Both the position numbers and the translations under genes were made by a program. The notes below the pieces were generated by a model. That model ran no database searches, was not told the origin of the DNA, and worked only from the letters and a program-made list of their open reading frames with translations. Source: Lepus europaeus (Eukaryota; Chordata; Mammalia; Lagomorpha; Leporidae). Taken from it: a stretch of DNA of 64,000 nucleotides. Below are positions 35,901 through 49,506 of the stretch, in pieces. Numbering within the stretch: the stretch's first letter is position 1; the number at the start of each line of letters is the position of its first letter. Location of the stretch: positions 65,205,297 to 65,269,296 of the forward strand of contig NC_084836.1 of the NCBI RefSeq assembly GCF_033115175.1. The letters run 5' to 3'.

Positions 35901-36398
35901 GGGTTGCAATGCGCTAGTTATTTTGAGCTTTTTGCATTAAGCCTGTTACTAAACAAATATTAAATAAATTCTACTTAATACTTCTGATTCTTTTTCTGAG
36001 ACTTGTTGCCCCTCCCCTTGTGAGCAGGCTTTGCACACTCTCCCTTACCTTCGTCTTCCTTATCCTGGGAAGGAATCGCTATATTCTATATATATCTCTT
36101 GGGTTTTCTGCTTTCCTTAGAATTATATACAAAATTAAAAGGTCTTCTTACATTCTAAAAAGTAGTATGTTGATAGGCATGTTAATCATGGGAATAAGTT
36201 GACTACATGCCTGTATAACACTTGACTTTTTCTTTTTTGCATAGCTTTTACATTTCTAGTCTACCTTGTTATTTTTTGTGATTTCCTACCCAAATCTCTC
36301 ATTTCATGCATTGTACCTTGGATCAGTCACTTCTCACCTCTCAACAGTCATAGTCTTCACAGTTTTTTCTTTTTTTTCTGAGCTTGTCTTAGTGCCTT
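35901..36398. other. Unassigned AT-rich interval
   Basis: No gene or recognised repeat. Its counterpart is absent from arm B. Confidence 0.3.
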
Positions 36399-36731
36399 TT
36401 TTTTTTTTTTTTGACAGGCAGAGTGGACAGTGAGAGAGAGAGACAGAGAGAAAGGTCTTCCTTGTCTGTTGGTTCACCCTCCAATGGCCGCCGCGGTAGG
36501 CGCGCTGCAGCTGGCGCACCACGCTGATCCGAAGGCAGGAGCCAGGTGCTTCTCCTGGTCTCCCATGGGTTGCAGGGTTGGGCCATCCTCCACTGCACTC
36601 CCGGGCCACAGCAGAGAGCTGGCCTGGAAGATGGGCAACTGGGACAGAATTCGGCGCCCGGGCTGGGACTAGAGCCCGGTTTGCCAGCGCCACAGGCGGA
36701 GGATTAGCCTATTGAGCCGTGGCGCTGGCCA
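36399..36731 (-). repeat. CSINE2
   Basis: Full-length antisense element with a small internal deletion near 36580. No clear TSD. Confidence 0.95.
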
Positions 36732-37379
36732 CCTTCTTCTTTTATGTTGTAAACAAGAATGGAAAAAGCTTAGCCAAATGGATGCCAGTTACTATAAATA
36801 CAATGATTAAGGACTGAAGAAAGCCATTTAAATTGAGACATATAAATGACTTATTAAGTAATTTAGCCAATCTTGTAATTATGCAGATGGAAATCAAGTA
36901 GTCTTGTTAGGAGAAATGTAAAAAAAAAATCTCAAATGCTGAATTCGTACTTATTCCCCAATAGATCAAATCAGAAAAAAAATTATAGAATTTTTTTCTA
37001 TGTTTTCCTTATTTACACTCACCTTTTAAGAAGTTTGTTACTTCCAGTACATTCTTTTGTCTCCCAAGGATACCCAGTGAGTCTGTTCCAGCTCCTTCCT
37101 TAGTATCTACATATCTTTTTCTGGAAAAACTGACATTGGTGATGTGGGATATCTGGAAAGTCCATCTACTTAATGTCTCCAAAGCTGATAGTTTTATTTA
37201 TGCTGCTCCTTCCTGGCATATTTGTGTTGTTATGTAGAATCCTAATGAGGAAATTTATGTTATAAGGACAGGTTTCTATTGGCGATTCCAGTGAAAAGAA
37301 TATCATTTTACTCTACTAACTTAATTCGAAAGCCTCTCCAAAAATGGCAGTGATAACAACATTGATAGGGCAACTGTTA
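36732..37379. other. Unassigned interval
   Basis: No gene or recognised repeat. Lies between the arm A halves and has no visible counterpart in arm B. Confidence 0.3.
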
Positions 37380-37827
37380 AATGTCAGAAACTGGATTACA
37401 TTAAACACTTAGATTAGCACACTTAATTCTCAGAATAACCCTCTGAGGCTGATTATAATTCAATCCTCATTTGACAGATGAAGCAACTAAGATGCAGAAA
37501 TGCTGAAAATCTTGTCCAAGGTCATCGATTGAAGATGTGGTCAACAGCAATACGAGAAGCCCAGCTCACAGGAGCTCCAAAAGATGATCTCCCTGTGTGT
37601 TTTACTGGGTGATTTCTCCTATTATTTGAGATAAAGACCAGGATTCCTTGTGATTCCATCAGGTAACCACCAGGGGACACCTCGTTTCTGAGTAAAACAT
37701 TGCAGAGGCACTTTTCTTCCAAAATAACAATTAGTTACATTTCTTGGTAACTGAAATATTTTCCATTTGCAGTCTCTATCTCTAGGGCTTTCAATTTTTC
37801 TTATTACTGAGATGTAATAGGGCCTTC

Positions 37828-38058
37828 CTATTTATTGAATTCTTTACTTAGTGGAGAATTAAGCTTATGATTATAAAATAAATTGAAAGTATGTTATTGT
37901 AAAAGTTAAAAGAAAGAATAAGGAAGGAAAGAAGAGGGAGTGTGTGAGTATGGGCTGGCGGGGGGTGGGTAAAGTGGGAAGTAGCACTATGTACCTAAGT
38001 CTGTATATTAAATACATGAAATTTGTTCAGCTTCTGTAAATAAATTGAAAAAGAGAAA
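37828..38058 (+). repeat. L1 3' end fragment
   Basis: 'tatttattgaattctttact', purine-rich UTR and an A-rich end, the same older L1 type as 535-766. Absent from arm B, so inserted after the duplication. Confidence 0.8.
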
Positions 38059-38081
38059 GGAATGGTTATCTTCTGACTTTT

Positions 38082-38428
38082 TTTTAAAAAAAGATTTATT
38101 TATTTATTTGAAAGGGACAGGGAAGGAGGAAGGGGGAGAGAATGAGCATGAGAGCGAGAGAAAGAGAGAGAGAGAGAGGTATCTTCACGCCACAATAGAC
38201 AGGGCTGGGGCGAGCCCAAGCCATGAGCCAGGAACTTCCATCTGGGTTTCCCACGTGGGTAGCAGGAACACCAGGTACTTGGGCCAGTGTCTACTGCTTT
38301 CCCAGGTCATTAGCAGGGAGCGGGATCAGAAGTGCAGAAGCTGGGACACAAACTGGCACCCATAGGGGATGTTGACGTTGCACATTGCAAGGGGAGACTT
38401 AACCCGCTGTGCCACAATGGTGGAAACA
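38082..38428 (-). repeat. C-type SINE
   Basis: Antisense element inserted beside the L1 end. Absent from arm B. Confidence 0.9.
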
Positions 38429-40328
38429 CAAGGCCTTTTCTCCTGCCTTTTAGAACACATTTCCCACAACAATCCTGAGGGATGTTTCCCCTGAGGCAGG
38501 GGAAATGTGGTACTTTCTTTCCTGCTGAGGTGTAGTGTCCATATCCAACATTTCCTAAGCCCACTCCCGAGCTAGTCAATCCTGAATTTATGGAATATGA
38601 AGCTGCTTTTCTCCAGGTACCATAGAATCAGTCAAGAAATGATCACATGAGGGCATTAAAGTTGAGAAGCTTTCCTATCGCCCTTTTGTATCTTCTGATC
38701 CATGCTCCAGATGTCCACACATAGTGCTTACTAAGGTCTCCTCAAACTGGCCTAAGCCCTGTGCACCTGTGATACTATTTTAACTTCTACTTTTGCAAAA
38801 ATATGTTTTGATTAGTATTCTGGTGTCATCTGGAACAGACTGAGTGACTGCATGCAGGAAAGTTTATTAAAGTACATTGAATTACTGTATTTCTTTCTAA
38901 TAACAATGCTTTATCTTGTCAAGGATAATTTGTGGTACTGATTAAAAAGAGAATGTTATTTCTGCTGGTCTTCAAGGTGCATAACCAGAAGTAAACATTA
39001 GGCAGATATTTTTGCTGGATTGAAAAAATAATATTTTCTCAAGATCTCATTCACTGGAGAATCGTCTCTTCCTAAAAGTATAGTGTCTCATCTATGTACT
39101 TCTTCCAAGAACACCTTTAAAGAGTCTAAAATTTGAATATCACTTGTTATGGAATAGAAAAACATCCTACTGATTCTTATAGAGTTATTCCAATGGATAA
39201 ACATTGTAATTATTTAGGACCTGGGTTTTGAAACACATAAGTCAAAGATTTCTGCACCGTTACTTCAAACTAAGTGGGTTCTGGATGATGAACAATTAGG
39301 ATGGAATAAATCATACTCACCTTTCATGTTGCTGTCTATAGCTCCTGTGGGCAATTTGGTCACACAGATGCCTGGCATAACTCAAAACAGAGGAGAAGTT
39401 TATTTATTTATAATGTGTACTCCAGTATTTATCTTGTAGCCCCCACAGTTGCACACATTGGAATATCTGTGAGTGGGCAGAGATCTAGGTTTCCATTGGC
39501 CACAGTTCCTGGAGGTCTTTCCCAAATGTCCTTTATCTTCAGTGAGTCTTATCAAGATATCTAGTAAAGGACAGTTTCTGACTTCAGTGCTAGAAAAAAA
39601 TGCTCATTCTCTACAGTTCAAAGAAATAAATACCATTGTGATGGTGAAGAACTCTCTTTGTTTTGGGCAAAGGCAGTATCCTGACTTGTGTAGGAAAACA
39701 GCCGTCATTGAAAATTCTATATTGAAAAGAGTGGTGCAAGTTATATCTCTTTGGTCCCCAACGGGCGTTTAGGAATATCTGATGAAATAAAGAAAAGGAC
39801 CCCTTGGGACTCCAGGTCCAAATGTTGCCAATTAACCTATAGTAGAATTAACTTTAATAAACTTTGTGTGGTATCAATCGGGACTTTGTCTTTGGAGAAA
39901 GGAAGATGCAACAACAAAATCAGAAGCAGGTCACTTGCAAACAATGTGTCAGATGAAACTTGAGTGGTTTCTTTTCTTTTTCTAAATTTATTTTGTTTAA
40001 GAAATACAACTTCATGCATTTACTATATAGATTTGGTAACATGATGCTTTTTCCTTCTCTAACTGCCTTCTAACCATACTCCTGCCTTTCTTCCTCCTCC
40101 CTCTTCCTTTCCTAACCTTATTTTTTTTTACAGAGATCAATTTTCAGTTAATTTTTATACTCATAAGATTAACCCTACACCACGTAGAAAGTTCACTGAT
40201 TAGTATGAAGGAAAAAAGAAGTAGAGAAAAACAAACAAGAAAAACATTGATCCCTGATAGTCAAGGCAAGGGCTATTCCAAATCATTGCATCTTAAAGTG
40301 TCAGTTTTGCTCCTATAGATTACATTTT

Positions 40329-40663
40329 TTTATTTGACAGGGAGAGTTATAGACAGTGAGAGAGAGAGAGACAGAGAGAAAGGTCTTCCTTCCATTGGTT
40401 CACCCCCCAAATGGTTGCCACAGCTGGCGTGCTGTGCCTATCCGAAGCCAGGAGCCAGGAGCCAGGAGCCAGGAACCAGGAGCCTCTTCCTGGTCTCCCA
40501 TACGGGTACAGGGGCCCAAGCACTTGGGTCATCCTTCACTGCCCTCCCAGGCCACAGCAGAGAGCTGGACTGGAAGAGGAGCAACCGAGACTAGAACCCA
40601 GCACCCATATGGGATGCCGGTGCTGCAGGCAGAGGAGTAACCAAGTGAGCCATGGCGCCAGCC
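40329..40663 (-). repeat. C-type SINE with TSD and internal 7-bp expansion
   Basis: TSD CCTATAGATTACATTTT at 40312-40328 and 40664-40680. The single gccagga unit of the body has expanded to four or five copies at about 40446-40483. Confidence 0.95.
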
Positions 40664-42000
40664 CCTATAGATTACATTTTAAGTATTATTTTAGATACCA
40701 CAGATTAGAGAGAACATATGGTATTTGTCTTTATGTGATTGGTTCATTGCACCAAGTATAATGGTTTCTGGTTGTATCCATTTTATTGCGAATGACAGGA
40801 TTTCAATTTTTTTTTTTTTACTGCTGTGTAGTGTTCTATAGTGTATGTACACCATAATTTCTTTATCCAGTCTTCAGTTGATTGACACCGGGTTTGATTC
40901 CATATCTTAGCTATTGTAAATTGAGCTGAAATGAACATGGGGTACAGATAACTTTCATATGCATTTTCTTTTGGTTTGGGTAAATTCCCAGGAGTGGGAT
41001 GGCTGGTTCATATGGTAGGTCTACATTTAGCTTTCTGAGACATCTCCATACTATCTTCCACAGTGGCTGTGTCAGTTTACATTCCCCCCAAGAGTGGATT
41101 AAGGTACCTTTCTCCCCACATCCTCACCAGCATTTGTTGTTTGTTGATTTCTGTATGAGACTCATTCTAACAGGGTTGAGGTGAAACCTCATTGTGGTTT
41201 TGATTTGCATTTCCCTGACGGCTAGCAATCCTGAGCATTTTTTTCATGTGTCTGTTGGCCATTTGAATTTTCTCTCTTGAAAAATATCTGTTCAGGTCAC
41301 CCATTTCTTCTTGGATTGTTTGTTTTGTTGTTAAGCTTCTCAGCTCTTTATAGATTAAGGAAGTTAATCTTTTGTCAGTCGCGTTGTTTGCAAATATTTT
41401 CTCCCATTCTGTTGGTTGACGCTTCACTTTGCTGTTTCTTTTGCAATACAGAAGTTTCTCAGTTTGATGTAATCCCACTTGTTAATTTTGGCTTTGATTG
41501 CCTGTGCTTTTGGGGTGTTTTTCAAGAAGTCTTTCCCTGTGCCAGTGTCTTGTAGGGTTTCGCCAATGTTCTCTAGTAATTTGATGTTATCATGTCATAG
41601 ATTTTGGTCTTTGATCCATGTTGAGTGGATTTTTGTGTAAGGTGTGAGGTAAGGGTCTTGTTTCATACTTCTGCATGTGGAAATACAGTTTTCCCAGCAC
41701 CATTAGTTGAAGAGACTGTCTTGGCTCCAGGAGTTGTTTTGTTCCTTTGTCAAAGATAAGTTGGTTATAGATGTGTGGATTTATTTCTGGGGTTTCTATT
41801 CTGCTCCACTGGCCTACACATCTGGTTTTGTGCTGGTACCAGGCTATTTTAACTATAACTGACCCATAGTATGTCTTGAGGTCTGGTATTATGATGCCTT
41901 CAGCTTAGTTTTTGTTGTATAATATTGTTTTAATAATTCTGGTAGAATTCAGCAGTGAAGCGATTGGGACCTGGGGTTTTCTTTGTTGGGAGCACTTTTT

Positions 42001-42051
42001 TTTAAAGATTTATTTATTTATTTGAAAATCAGAGTTACACACAGAGAGGAG

Positions 42052-42097
<46 letters not shown>

Positions 42098-42353
42098 CTT
42101 CCATCCACTGATTCACTCCCCAGTTGGCCGCAATGGCCCGAGCTGTCCCCATCTGAAGCCAGGAGCCAGGAGCTTCTTCTGGGTCTCCCATGCAGGTGCA
42201 GGGGCCCAAGGACTTGGTACTTCTTCTACTGCTTTCCCAGGCACATTAGCAGGGAGCTGGATTGGAAGTGGAGCAGCCGGGACTTAAATCAGCTCCCATA
42301 TAGGATGCCGTCACTGCAGGCAACAGCTTTACCCATTATGCCACAGTGCCAGA
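42001..42353 (-). repeat. C-type SINE with expanded (GA)n
   Basis: Antisense element in L1 with GTTGGGAG-type flanks. GA run at 42058-42094. Confidence 0.9.
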
Positions 42354-42723
42354 CTCTGTTGGGAGGGACTTTATTACTGATTTATCTCTGTTTTGTTCTG
42401 TTTAGGTTTTCAATGTCTTCATGACTGACTTTTGATAGATTTTACGTGTCCAAGAATCTCCATTTGTTCTAGGTTTTCCAAATTGTTGTCATAGAGCAAT
42501 TTGTAGTAATTTCTGATGATTCTTTTTATTTCTGTTTCTTATTGTTTCTTTTTTATTGTTCCTTATTATATTTATTATATTTTTTTAATTTCTTGATTCC
42601 ACTCTGACTTTATTGATTTGGGCCTTCTCCCCCTTTTTAGTTGGGCCATTGGTGTATCAATTTTTTTCCCAAAGAAACCTTTTATTTCAGGAATACAAAT
42701 TTCATAAGTAAAACTTTAGGAAT

Positions 42724-43386
<663 letters not shown>

Positions 43387-44310
43387 AGTATAAATTTAGG
43401 AATAAAGTAATTCTTCCCACTATACCTGCCTTCCCACCCACATTCCCACCCCTCCTCCTCTTCCCTCTCCCATTCCCAGTCCCATTCTCCATTAAGATTC
43501 ATTTTCAATTAACTTTGTACACAGAAGACCAACTCTGCACTAAGTAAAGATTTCAACAATTTGCACACACACACACACATAAAAAAAACTGAGAACAAGT
43601 TTTACAGTTAACTCTCATAATACAACTCATGGAGGACAGAGGTCCTGCATGGGAAGTAAGTGCACAGTGACTCCTGATGTTAATTTAACAATGAACACTC
43701 TTATGTATGATGTCAGTGACCACCTGAGGCTCTTGACATGAGCTGCCTAGGCTATGGAAGCCTTTTGAATCCACAAACTCCATCAGTATTTAAACAGGGC
43801 CATAAGCAAAGTAGAAGTTCTCTCCTCCCTTTAAAGAAAAGTACCTCCTTCTTTGATGGCTCTTTTTTTCCATGGGGGTCTCACTCACAGAGATCCATCA
43901 TGTAGAACATTTCTAGTCACAGTGTCTTGGCTTTCCATGCCTGAAATGCTCTCATGGGCTTTTCAGCCAGACCAAGATACCTTAAGGGCTGATTCTGAGG
44001 TCGATTTTCATTCTATGAGTCTGCTGTGTGGACTACTTCCGATGTGGAACATTCTCTCCTTTATAATTCTATTATTATTACCAGACACTTGATCTTATTT
44101 ATATGATCACTTTAATACTTAATCCTATCTATATGTTCACTTTGACACTTAATATGATCACTTTAACAATTAAGATGGCATTTGTACCATGCAGCTTATT
44201 GGGATTTGGGATCCCATGACAAGTTTTTAAACTGTGCCATTAGAAGTAAGTCCTCAGGAATGCATGCAGAGCTATAAAGCTTTACAGTTACACTTCCTCC
44301 TCCCTCTCTT

Positions 44311-44644
44311 TTTTTTTGACAGGCAGAGTGGACAATGAGAGAGAGAGACAGAGAGAAAGGTCTTCCTTTACCGTTGGTTCACCCTCCAATGGCCGCCTCG
44401 GCCAGTGCACTGTGGCCAGCGCACCGCGCTAATCTGAAGCCAGGAGCCAGGTGCTTCTCCTGGTCTCCCATGTGGGTGCAGGGCCCAAGCACTTGGGCCA
44501 TCCTCCACTGCACTCCCGGGCCACAGCAGAGAGCTGGCCTGGAAGAGGGGCAACCGGGACAGAATCCAGCGCCCCGACCAGGACTAGAACCCAGAGTGCT
44601 GACGCCACAGGTGGAGGATTAGCCTATTGAGCCGTGGCGCTGTC
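44311..44644 (-). repeat. CSINE2 with TSD
   Basis: TSD CCTCCTCCCTCTCTT at 44296-44310 and 44645-44659. Confidence 0.95.
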
Positions 44645-44654
44645 CCTCCTCCCT

Positions 44655-47470
44655 CTCTTATTATCATTCTTATTTTTTATTGAGATATACTTTCAATTGA
44701 CTTTATACACATATGATTAACTCTATGCTAAGTAAAGAGTTCAACAAATAGTATGAACAACAACAACAACAACAACAACAATCCAGAAAACTGTCTTCGA
44801 CAGTCAAGACAAGGGCAGCTCAAGTCATTGCTTCTTTTTATTGTCAGTTTATCTTCTACAGATTTCCTTTTAGGTGCTTTATTAGTTGTCACATATCTGG
44901 GAGAACATATGGTATTTGTCCCTTTGGGACTGGCTTATTTCACTAAGTATGATATTTTCCAAATTCATCCATTTTGTTGCAAATGAACATATTTCATTTT
45001 TCTTATGGTACTGCTGTGTAGTATTCCATAGTGTACATATCCCATAATTTTTTTATCCAGTCTTTGTTTGATGGGCATTTATGTTGATTCCATGTCTTAG
45101 TTATTGTGAACTGAGCTGTAATAACATGGGGGGGTAAAGATAACTCTTTTTTATTTACTGATTTCATTTCCGTTGGGTAAATTCTCAGGAGTGGGATGTT
45201 TGGGTCATATGGTAGGTCTATATTCAGATTTCTGAGGAATCTCCATACTGTCTTCCATAGTGGCTTTACCAGTTTACATTCCCACCAGCAGTGGTATAGG
45301 GCACTTGGCACCTTTTCTCCTACGTCCTTCTAGCATATGTTGTTTCTTGATTTCTGTATGTAAACCACTCTAACTGGGGTAAGGTGAAACCTCATTGTGG
45401 TTTTAATTTCATTTCCCTGACAGCAAATGATCCTGAGCATTTTTTCATGTGTCTGTTGGCCATTTGGATCTCCTCTTTTGAAAAATGTCTGCTTAAGTCC
45501 ATTGCCCATGTCTTCACTGGGTTGTTTGTTTTGTTGTTGTGGAGTTTTTGATCTCTTTATATATTCTGGTTATTAATCCTTTATCAGTTATATAGTTTGC
45601 AAATAATTTCTCCCATTCTGTCAGTTGCTTCTTCACTTTCCTGACTATTTCTTTTGCAGTACAGAAGCTTCTCAATTTGATATAATCCCATTTGTTAATT
45701 TTGGCTTTGATTGCCTGTGCCTCTGGGGTCTTTTCCAAGAAATCTTTTCTTGTGCCAATGTCTTGCAGTGGTTTCCCAGTGTTCTATAATAATTTGATGG
45801 GGTCAGGTCGTGGTTTAGATCTTCAATCCATCATGAGTGAATTTTTATGTAAGGTGTAAGGTAGTGGTCTTGCTTCATACTTCTGCTTGTGGAAATCCAG
45901 ATCTCCCAGCACCATTTGCTGAAGAGACTGTCCTTGCTCCAGGGATTAGTTTTAGCACCTTGGTCAAATATAAGTTTGTTGAAGATGCTTGGATTGATTT
46001 CTGACATTTCTATTCTGCTCAATTGGTCTATCCATCTATTTCTGTACTAATTCCAGGTTATTTTGTTTATAGCTTCCTTGTAGTATGTCTTGAAATCTGG
46101 TGTTGTGATGCCTCTGGCTTTGTTTTTGTTGTATAAGATTGTTTTAGCTATTTGAGGTCTCCTGTTTTTCCATATGAATTTCAGCATCATTTTTTCTATA
46201 TATGAGAAGAATGTCTGTGGTATTTTGATTGGTATCACATTGAATCTGTAAATTGCTTTCGGAAGAATGGACATTTTCATGATATTGATTCTTCCAATCC
46301 ATGAACATGGAAGATTTTTTCCATTTTTTGGTGTCATTTTCTATTTCTTTCTTTAATGTTTTGTAATTCTCATCATAGAGGTCTTTGATACCCTTGGTTA
46401 AATATGTTCCAAGGTATTTTATTTTTTCTGTAGCTATTTTGAAAGGGATTGATTTTAGAAGTTCATTCTCAGCCTTGCCATTGTCTGTGTATACAAAAGC
46501 TATTGATTTTTGTGTATTGATTTTATATCCTGCTATTTTACCAAACTCTTCTGTAAGTTCCAATAGTTTCTTGGTGAAGTTTTTTGGATCCCCTATATAT
46601 AGAATCATGTCATCTTCAAATTGTTTTGTAGTTCTCTTTCTTTGTAGTATCTTTTTCAGGTTTAGTAATTTAGGTGATGCTGGCTTCATAGAAAGAATTT
46701 GGGAGGATTCCCTCCCTTTCAATTGTTTTGAATAACTTGAGAAGAATTGAAATTAGTTCTTTAAATGTCTGGTAGAATTTAGCAGTGAAGCCATCTGGTT
46801 CTGTGCCTTTCTTTTTGGAAGGGTCTTTATTGCTGGTTTAAATTTCTGTTTGTTATGGAAGGTCTTTATTTCACCTTCATTCATAAATGAAAGTTTTGCA
46901 AGGTATGGTGTTCTGGGTTGCCAGTTTTTTTCTCCTAAGACTTGGAATATATCTTGATGTTCTCTCCTAGCCTGTAAAGTTTCTGCTGAGAAGTCCACTG
47001 TGAGTCTAATTGGAAATCCTCTGAAAGTAATATGGTGTTTCTCTCACGCACATTTTAGGATCTTTCCTTTATGTTTACTATGGTGAGTTTGATTACAATG
47101 TGTCTATTATGATTTCTGTGTACTTCATGTAGTTGGATGTCCCTTTCTTTCTCCAAATTAGGGAAGTTTTATGATATTATTTCACTAAAAAGGCCTTCTA
47201 ATCCTTTCTCTCTTTCCATGCCTTCTGGAACTCCTAGAACCCATATATTGGTTGTTTGATAGTATCCTGTAGATCCCCAACAGTGAATTTTAGTTTTCTA
47301 ATTTCTTCTTCTCATGTTTGGTATGATTGTATAATTTACTGTGCTTTGTCTTCTAAGTTGGATATTCTTTCTTCTGCTTCACTGATTCTGTTTTTAAGGC
47401 TCTCCAGTGTATTTTTTATTTGTTCTATTGAATTTTTCATTTCCAAGATTTCATTTTGATTTCTCTTTCT
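44655..47470 (-). repeat. L1 3' UTR to ORF1, internally deleted, decayed
   Basis: 3' UTR with an (AAC)n at 44757-44785, late ORF2 (45514-45738 and 46047-46337) and RT region (minus frame 46144-46722, with a QFEDDMILY version of the catalytic FADD box). A jump near 46850 then leads into ORF1-like sequence to 47470. Many stops. Confidence 0.85.
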
Positions 47471-47474
47471 TTTT

Positions 47475-47612
47475 TTTAAAAAAGATTTCTCATTTATTTA
47501 TTTGAGAAGTAGAGTTACAGACAGTGAGAGGGAGAGACAGCGAGAAAGGTCTTCCTTCCATTGGTTCACTCCCCAGATGGCTACAATGGTTAGAGCTGCT
47601 CCAATTTGAGGA
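47475..47612 (-). repeat. C SINE fragment
   Basis: Antisense tail, CT tract and start of the body only. Confidence 0.75.
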
Positions 47613-48180
47613 TCAGATGCAGACCCAAGAGCTGCTATCCAAATGTTGCCTTCTCCCTGCTAGTTGCACTGGAGCTGCCACTGCCAGTAGTGTTGAGAAG
47701 ATAACATCTTGTTTCAGCTGGTTGTTGTGCATGCACAAAAGGGCTTCCACAGCTGCTGCTTCTACCCCAAATCTTCGTGTCTTTTAGGTGGGCACAGGGT
47801 GAGAGAAACGTGCCCCTATTTTTACTGAGTCAGAGAATACCCTCTCCCCTTCAGGGCTCCAGGCCAGACCCATGCCATGCTCTCTTTCTGGCTATCTCAC
47901 CAGCAGAATGGATTGCTGCAGTCCGATCTCACCTCAGTCTCCAAAGCTGGCACTTTCTCTGGCTCTCAGCTGCAGGAGTCACGTGTTGTGTCTGCCTTCG
48001 TGTTGCGTGTCCACGCATTGTACATAGATCCATGGCATTCCTCTTCCTTCCTTAGAGTTTCCATTGCAGTTTTCTCTCTAATTCTCCCCTGAGAGTGTAC
48101 TTCCTACACTTTTTTTAAAAACCATAATCCCTCACCTAGCACTGCATGCCACTCCTTATTCCATGATCTTTAAATCCTCT
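47613..48180 (-). repeat. L1 5' UTR-like region
   Basis: GC-rich sequence similar in order to 34450-34970 ('ggctccaggccagacccatg', 'tgtgttgtgtctg', 'cctagagtttccattgcagt' type), the antisense of the rabbit-type L1 5' UTR. Confidence 0.6.
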
Positions 48181-49505
48181 GTGTCTGCTTATGTGCTTAT
48201 ATGTTTATAATAGTCACATCTTCTTGTTGAATGATCCCTTAATTGCTAAATATTGCCCTTCTTTGTCTACTTTAACAAGTTTTGTATTAAAGGCTATTTT
48301 GCCTGATATTAGGATGGCTACACCTGCTCATTTCTGCATTCTGTTAGCATGGAATTTTTTAAAAAGATTTATTTATTTATTTGAAAGTCAGAGTTACACC
48401 GAGAGAGGAGAAGCAGAGAGAGAGAGAAAGGTCTTCCATCCACTAGTTCACTCCTTATTTGGCTGCAACGTCCGGAGCTGTGCTGATCTGAAGCCAGGAG
48501 CCAGAAGCTTCCTCTAGGTGTCTCACGTGGGTGCAGGGACCCAAGGACTTGGGCCATCTTCTACTGCTATCCCAGGCCATAGCAGAGAACTGGACTGCAA
48601 GAGGAGCAGCAGGGACTAGAACCGGTGCCCACATGGGATGCAGGCACTTCAGGCCAGGGTGTTAACCCACTGCACCACAGTGCTGGCCCCAGAATATCTT
48701 TTTCATCCTTTCACTTTCAGTGTGCATGTGTCTTTGTTGGTGAGATGTGTTTCTTGTAGGATGCAAATACATGAGTCTTGTTTTTTAATCCATTCATCCA
48801 GTCTGTATCTTTTAATTGGAGAATTTGAGGCCATTTACATTCAAGGTAACTATTGATAAGTAATGACTTGGCCCTGTCATTTTCCCATTGTTTGCTTTGG
48901 ATTTCCTTTGTACTTTTACTAGGTGATTTTCTGCTTTCAAATTCTTTCATAATGTTGACTATCCTTCTGTGTTTCTGTGAGTAGCACATCCTTAATCATC
49001 TTTTGTAAGGTTGGAAAGATGGTGACAAATTCTTTCAATTTCTGTTTGTTACAGAAGGTCTTTATTTCACCTTCATTCATAATTAAGAGCTTTTCAGGAT
49101 AGAGTATTCTGGGTTGACAGTTTTTGTCTTTTAAGGCTTAGACTATGTCTCTTCATTCTCTCCTGGTCTATAGGGTTTCTGATGAGGAGTTAGCTGTGAG
49201 TCTCATTGGGGATCCTCTGAAAGTAATCTGGCATTTCTCTGTTACACATTTTAGAATATTTTTTATTTGTTTTATGCTGAAAGTTTGACTACAATGTGTC
49301 TTTTTTGGTTTTGTTAATAGAAGGTCTGTGTGTTTTGTGTATTTGGATATTAAATCTCCAAATTGGAGAATTTTTTTGTAATTTCTATTTTTTTGTAATT
49401 TTGTATTTCTCTGAATAGGCCTTATAATCCATTTTCTCTTTCCACCCTTTCAGAAACTCCTAACACTCATATGTTGGGTTGATTGATAGTATCCCATAAA
49501 TATCT
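48180..49505 (-). repeat. L1 ORF2 start and ORF1 fragment
   Basis: The minus frame 48717-48989 encodes the region around the ORF2 endonuclease N-terminus; 49000-49505 is antisense ORF1. A SINE lies inside at 48360-48690. Confidence 0.75.
48360..48690 (-). repeat. C-type SINE
   Basis: Full-length antisense element, head 'ccacagtgctggccc'. Confidence 0.9.
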
Positions 49506-49506
49506 A

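Larger units (their letters stand above)
37380..39980. repeat. Inverted duplication arm A, inner part
   Basis: Pairs inversely with 53845-57135, including a MIR at 37385-37520 with a reversed MIR at 56990-57130. Other anchors: 'gtaaccaccaggggac' at about 37663 (reversed at about 56870) and CTTTGTTTTGGGCAAAGGCAGT at about 39655 (reversed at about 54165). Interrupted by an L1 end and a SINE at 37828-38428. A 99-codon frame at 39473-39772 lies in it; it is not conserved as a protein in arm B. Confidence 0.9.
39985..42660 (-). repeat. L1, 3' end to mid ORF2, decayed
   Basis: 3' UTR at the left, then late ORF2 (minus frame 41167-41478 with 'EKIFANNATDKRLTSLIYKE' type sequence), an internal deletion near 41940, then RT-region sequence up to 42660 where it stops. 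Confidence 0.85.

Noticed and set aside
39473-39772. 99-codon frame in arm A as a possible conserved small gene
   Set aside because: The homologous stretch in arm B (about 54060-54360, inverted) is broken by stops and indels, so there is no sign of protein conservation.
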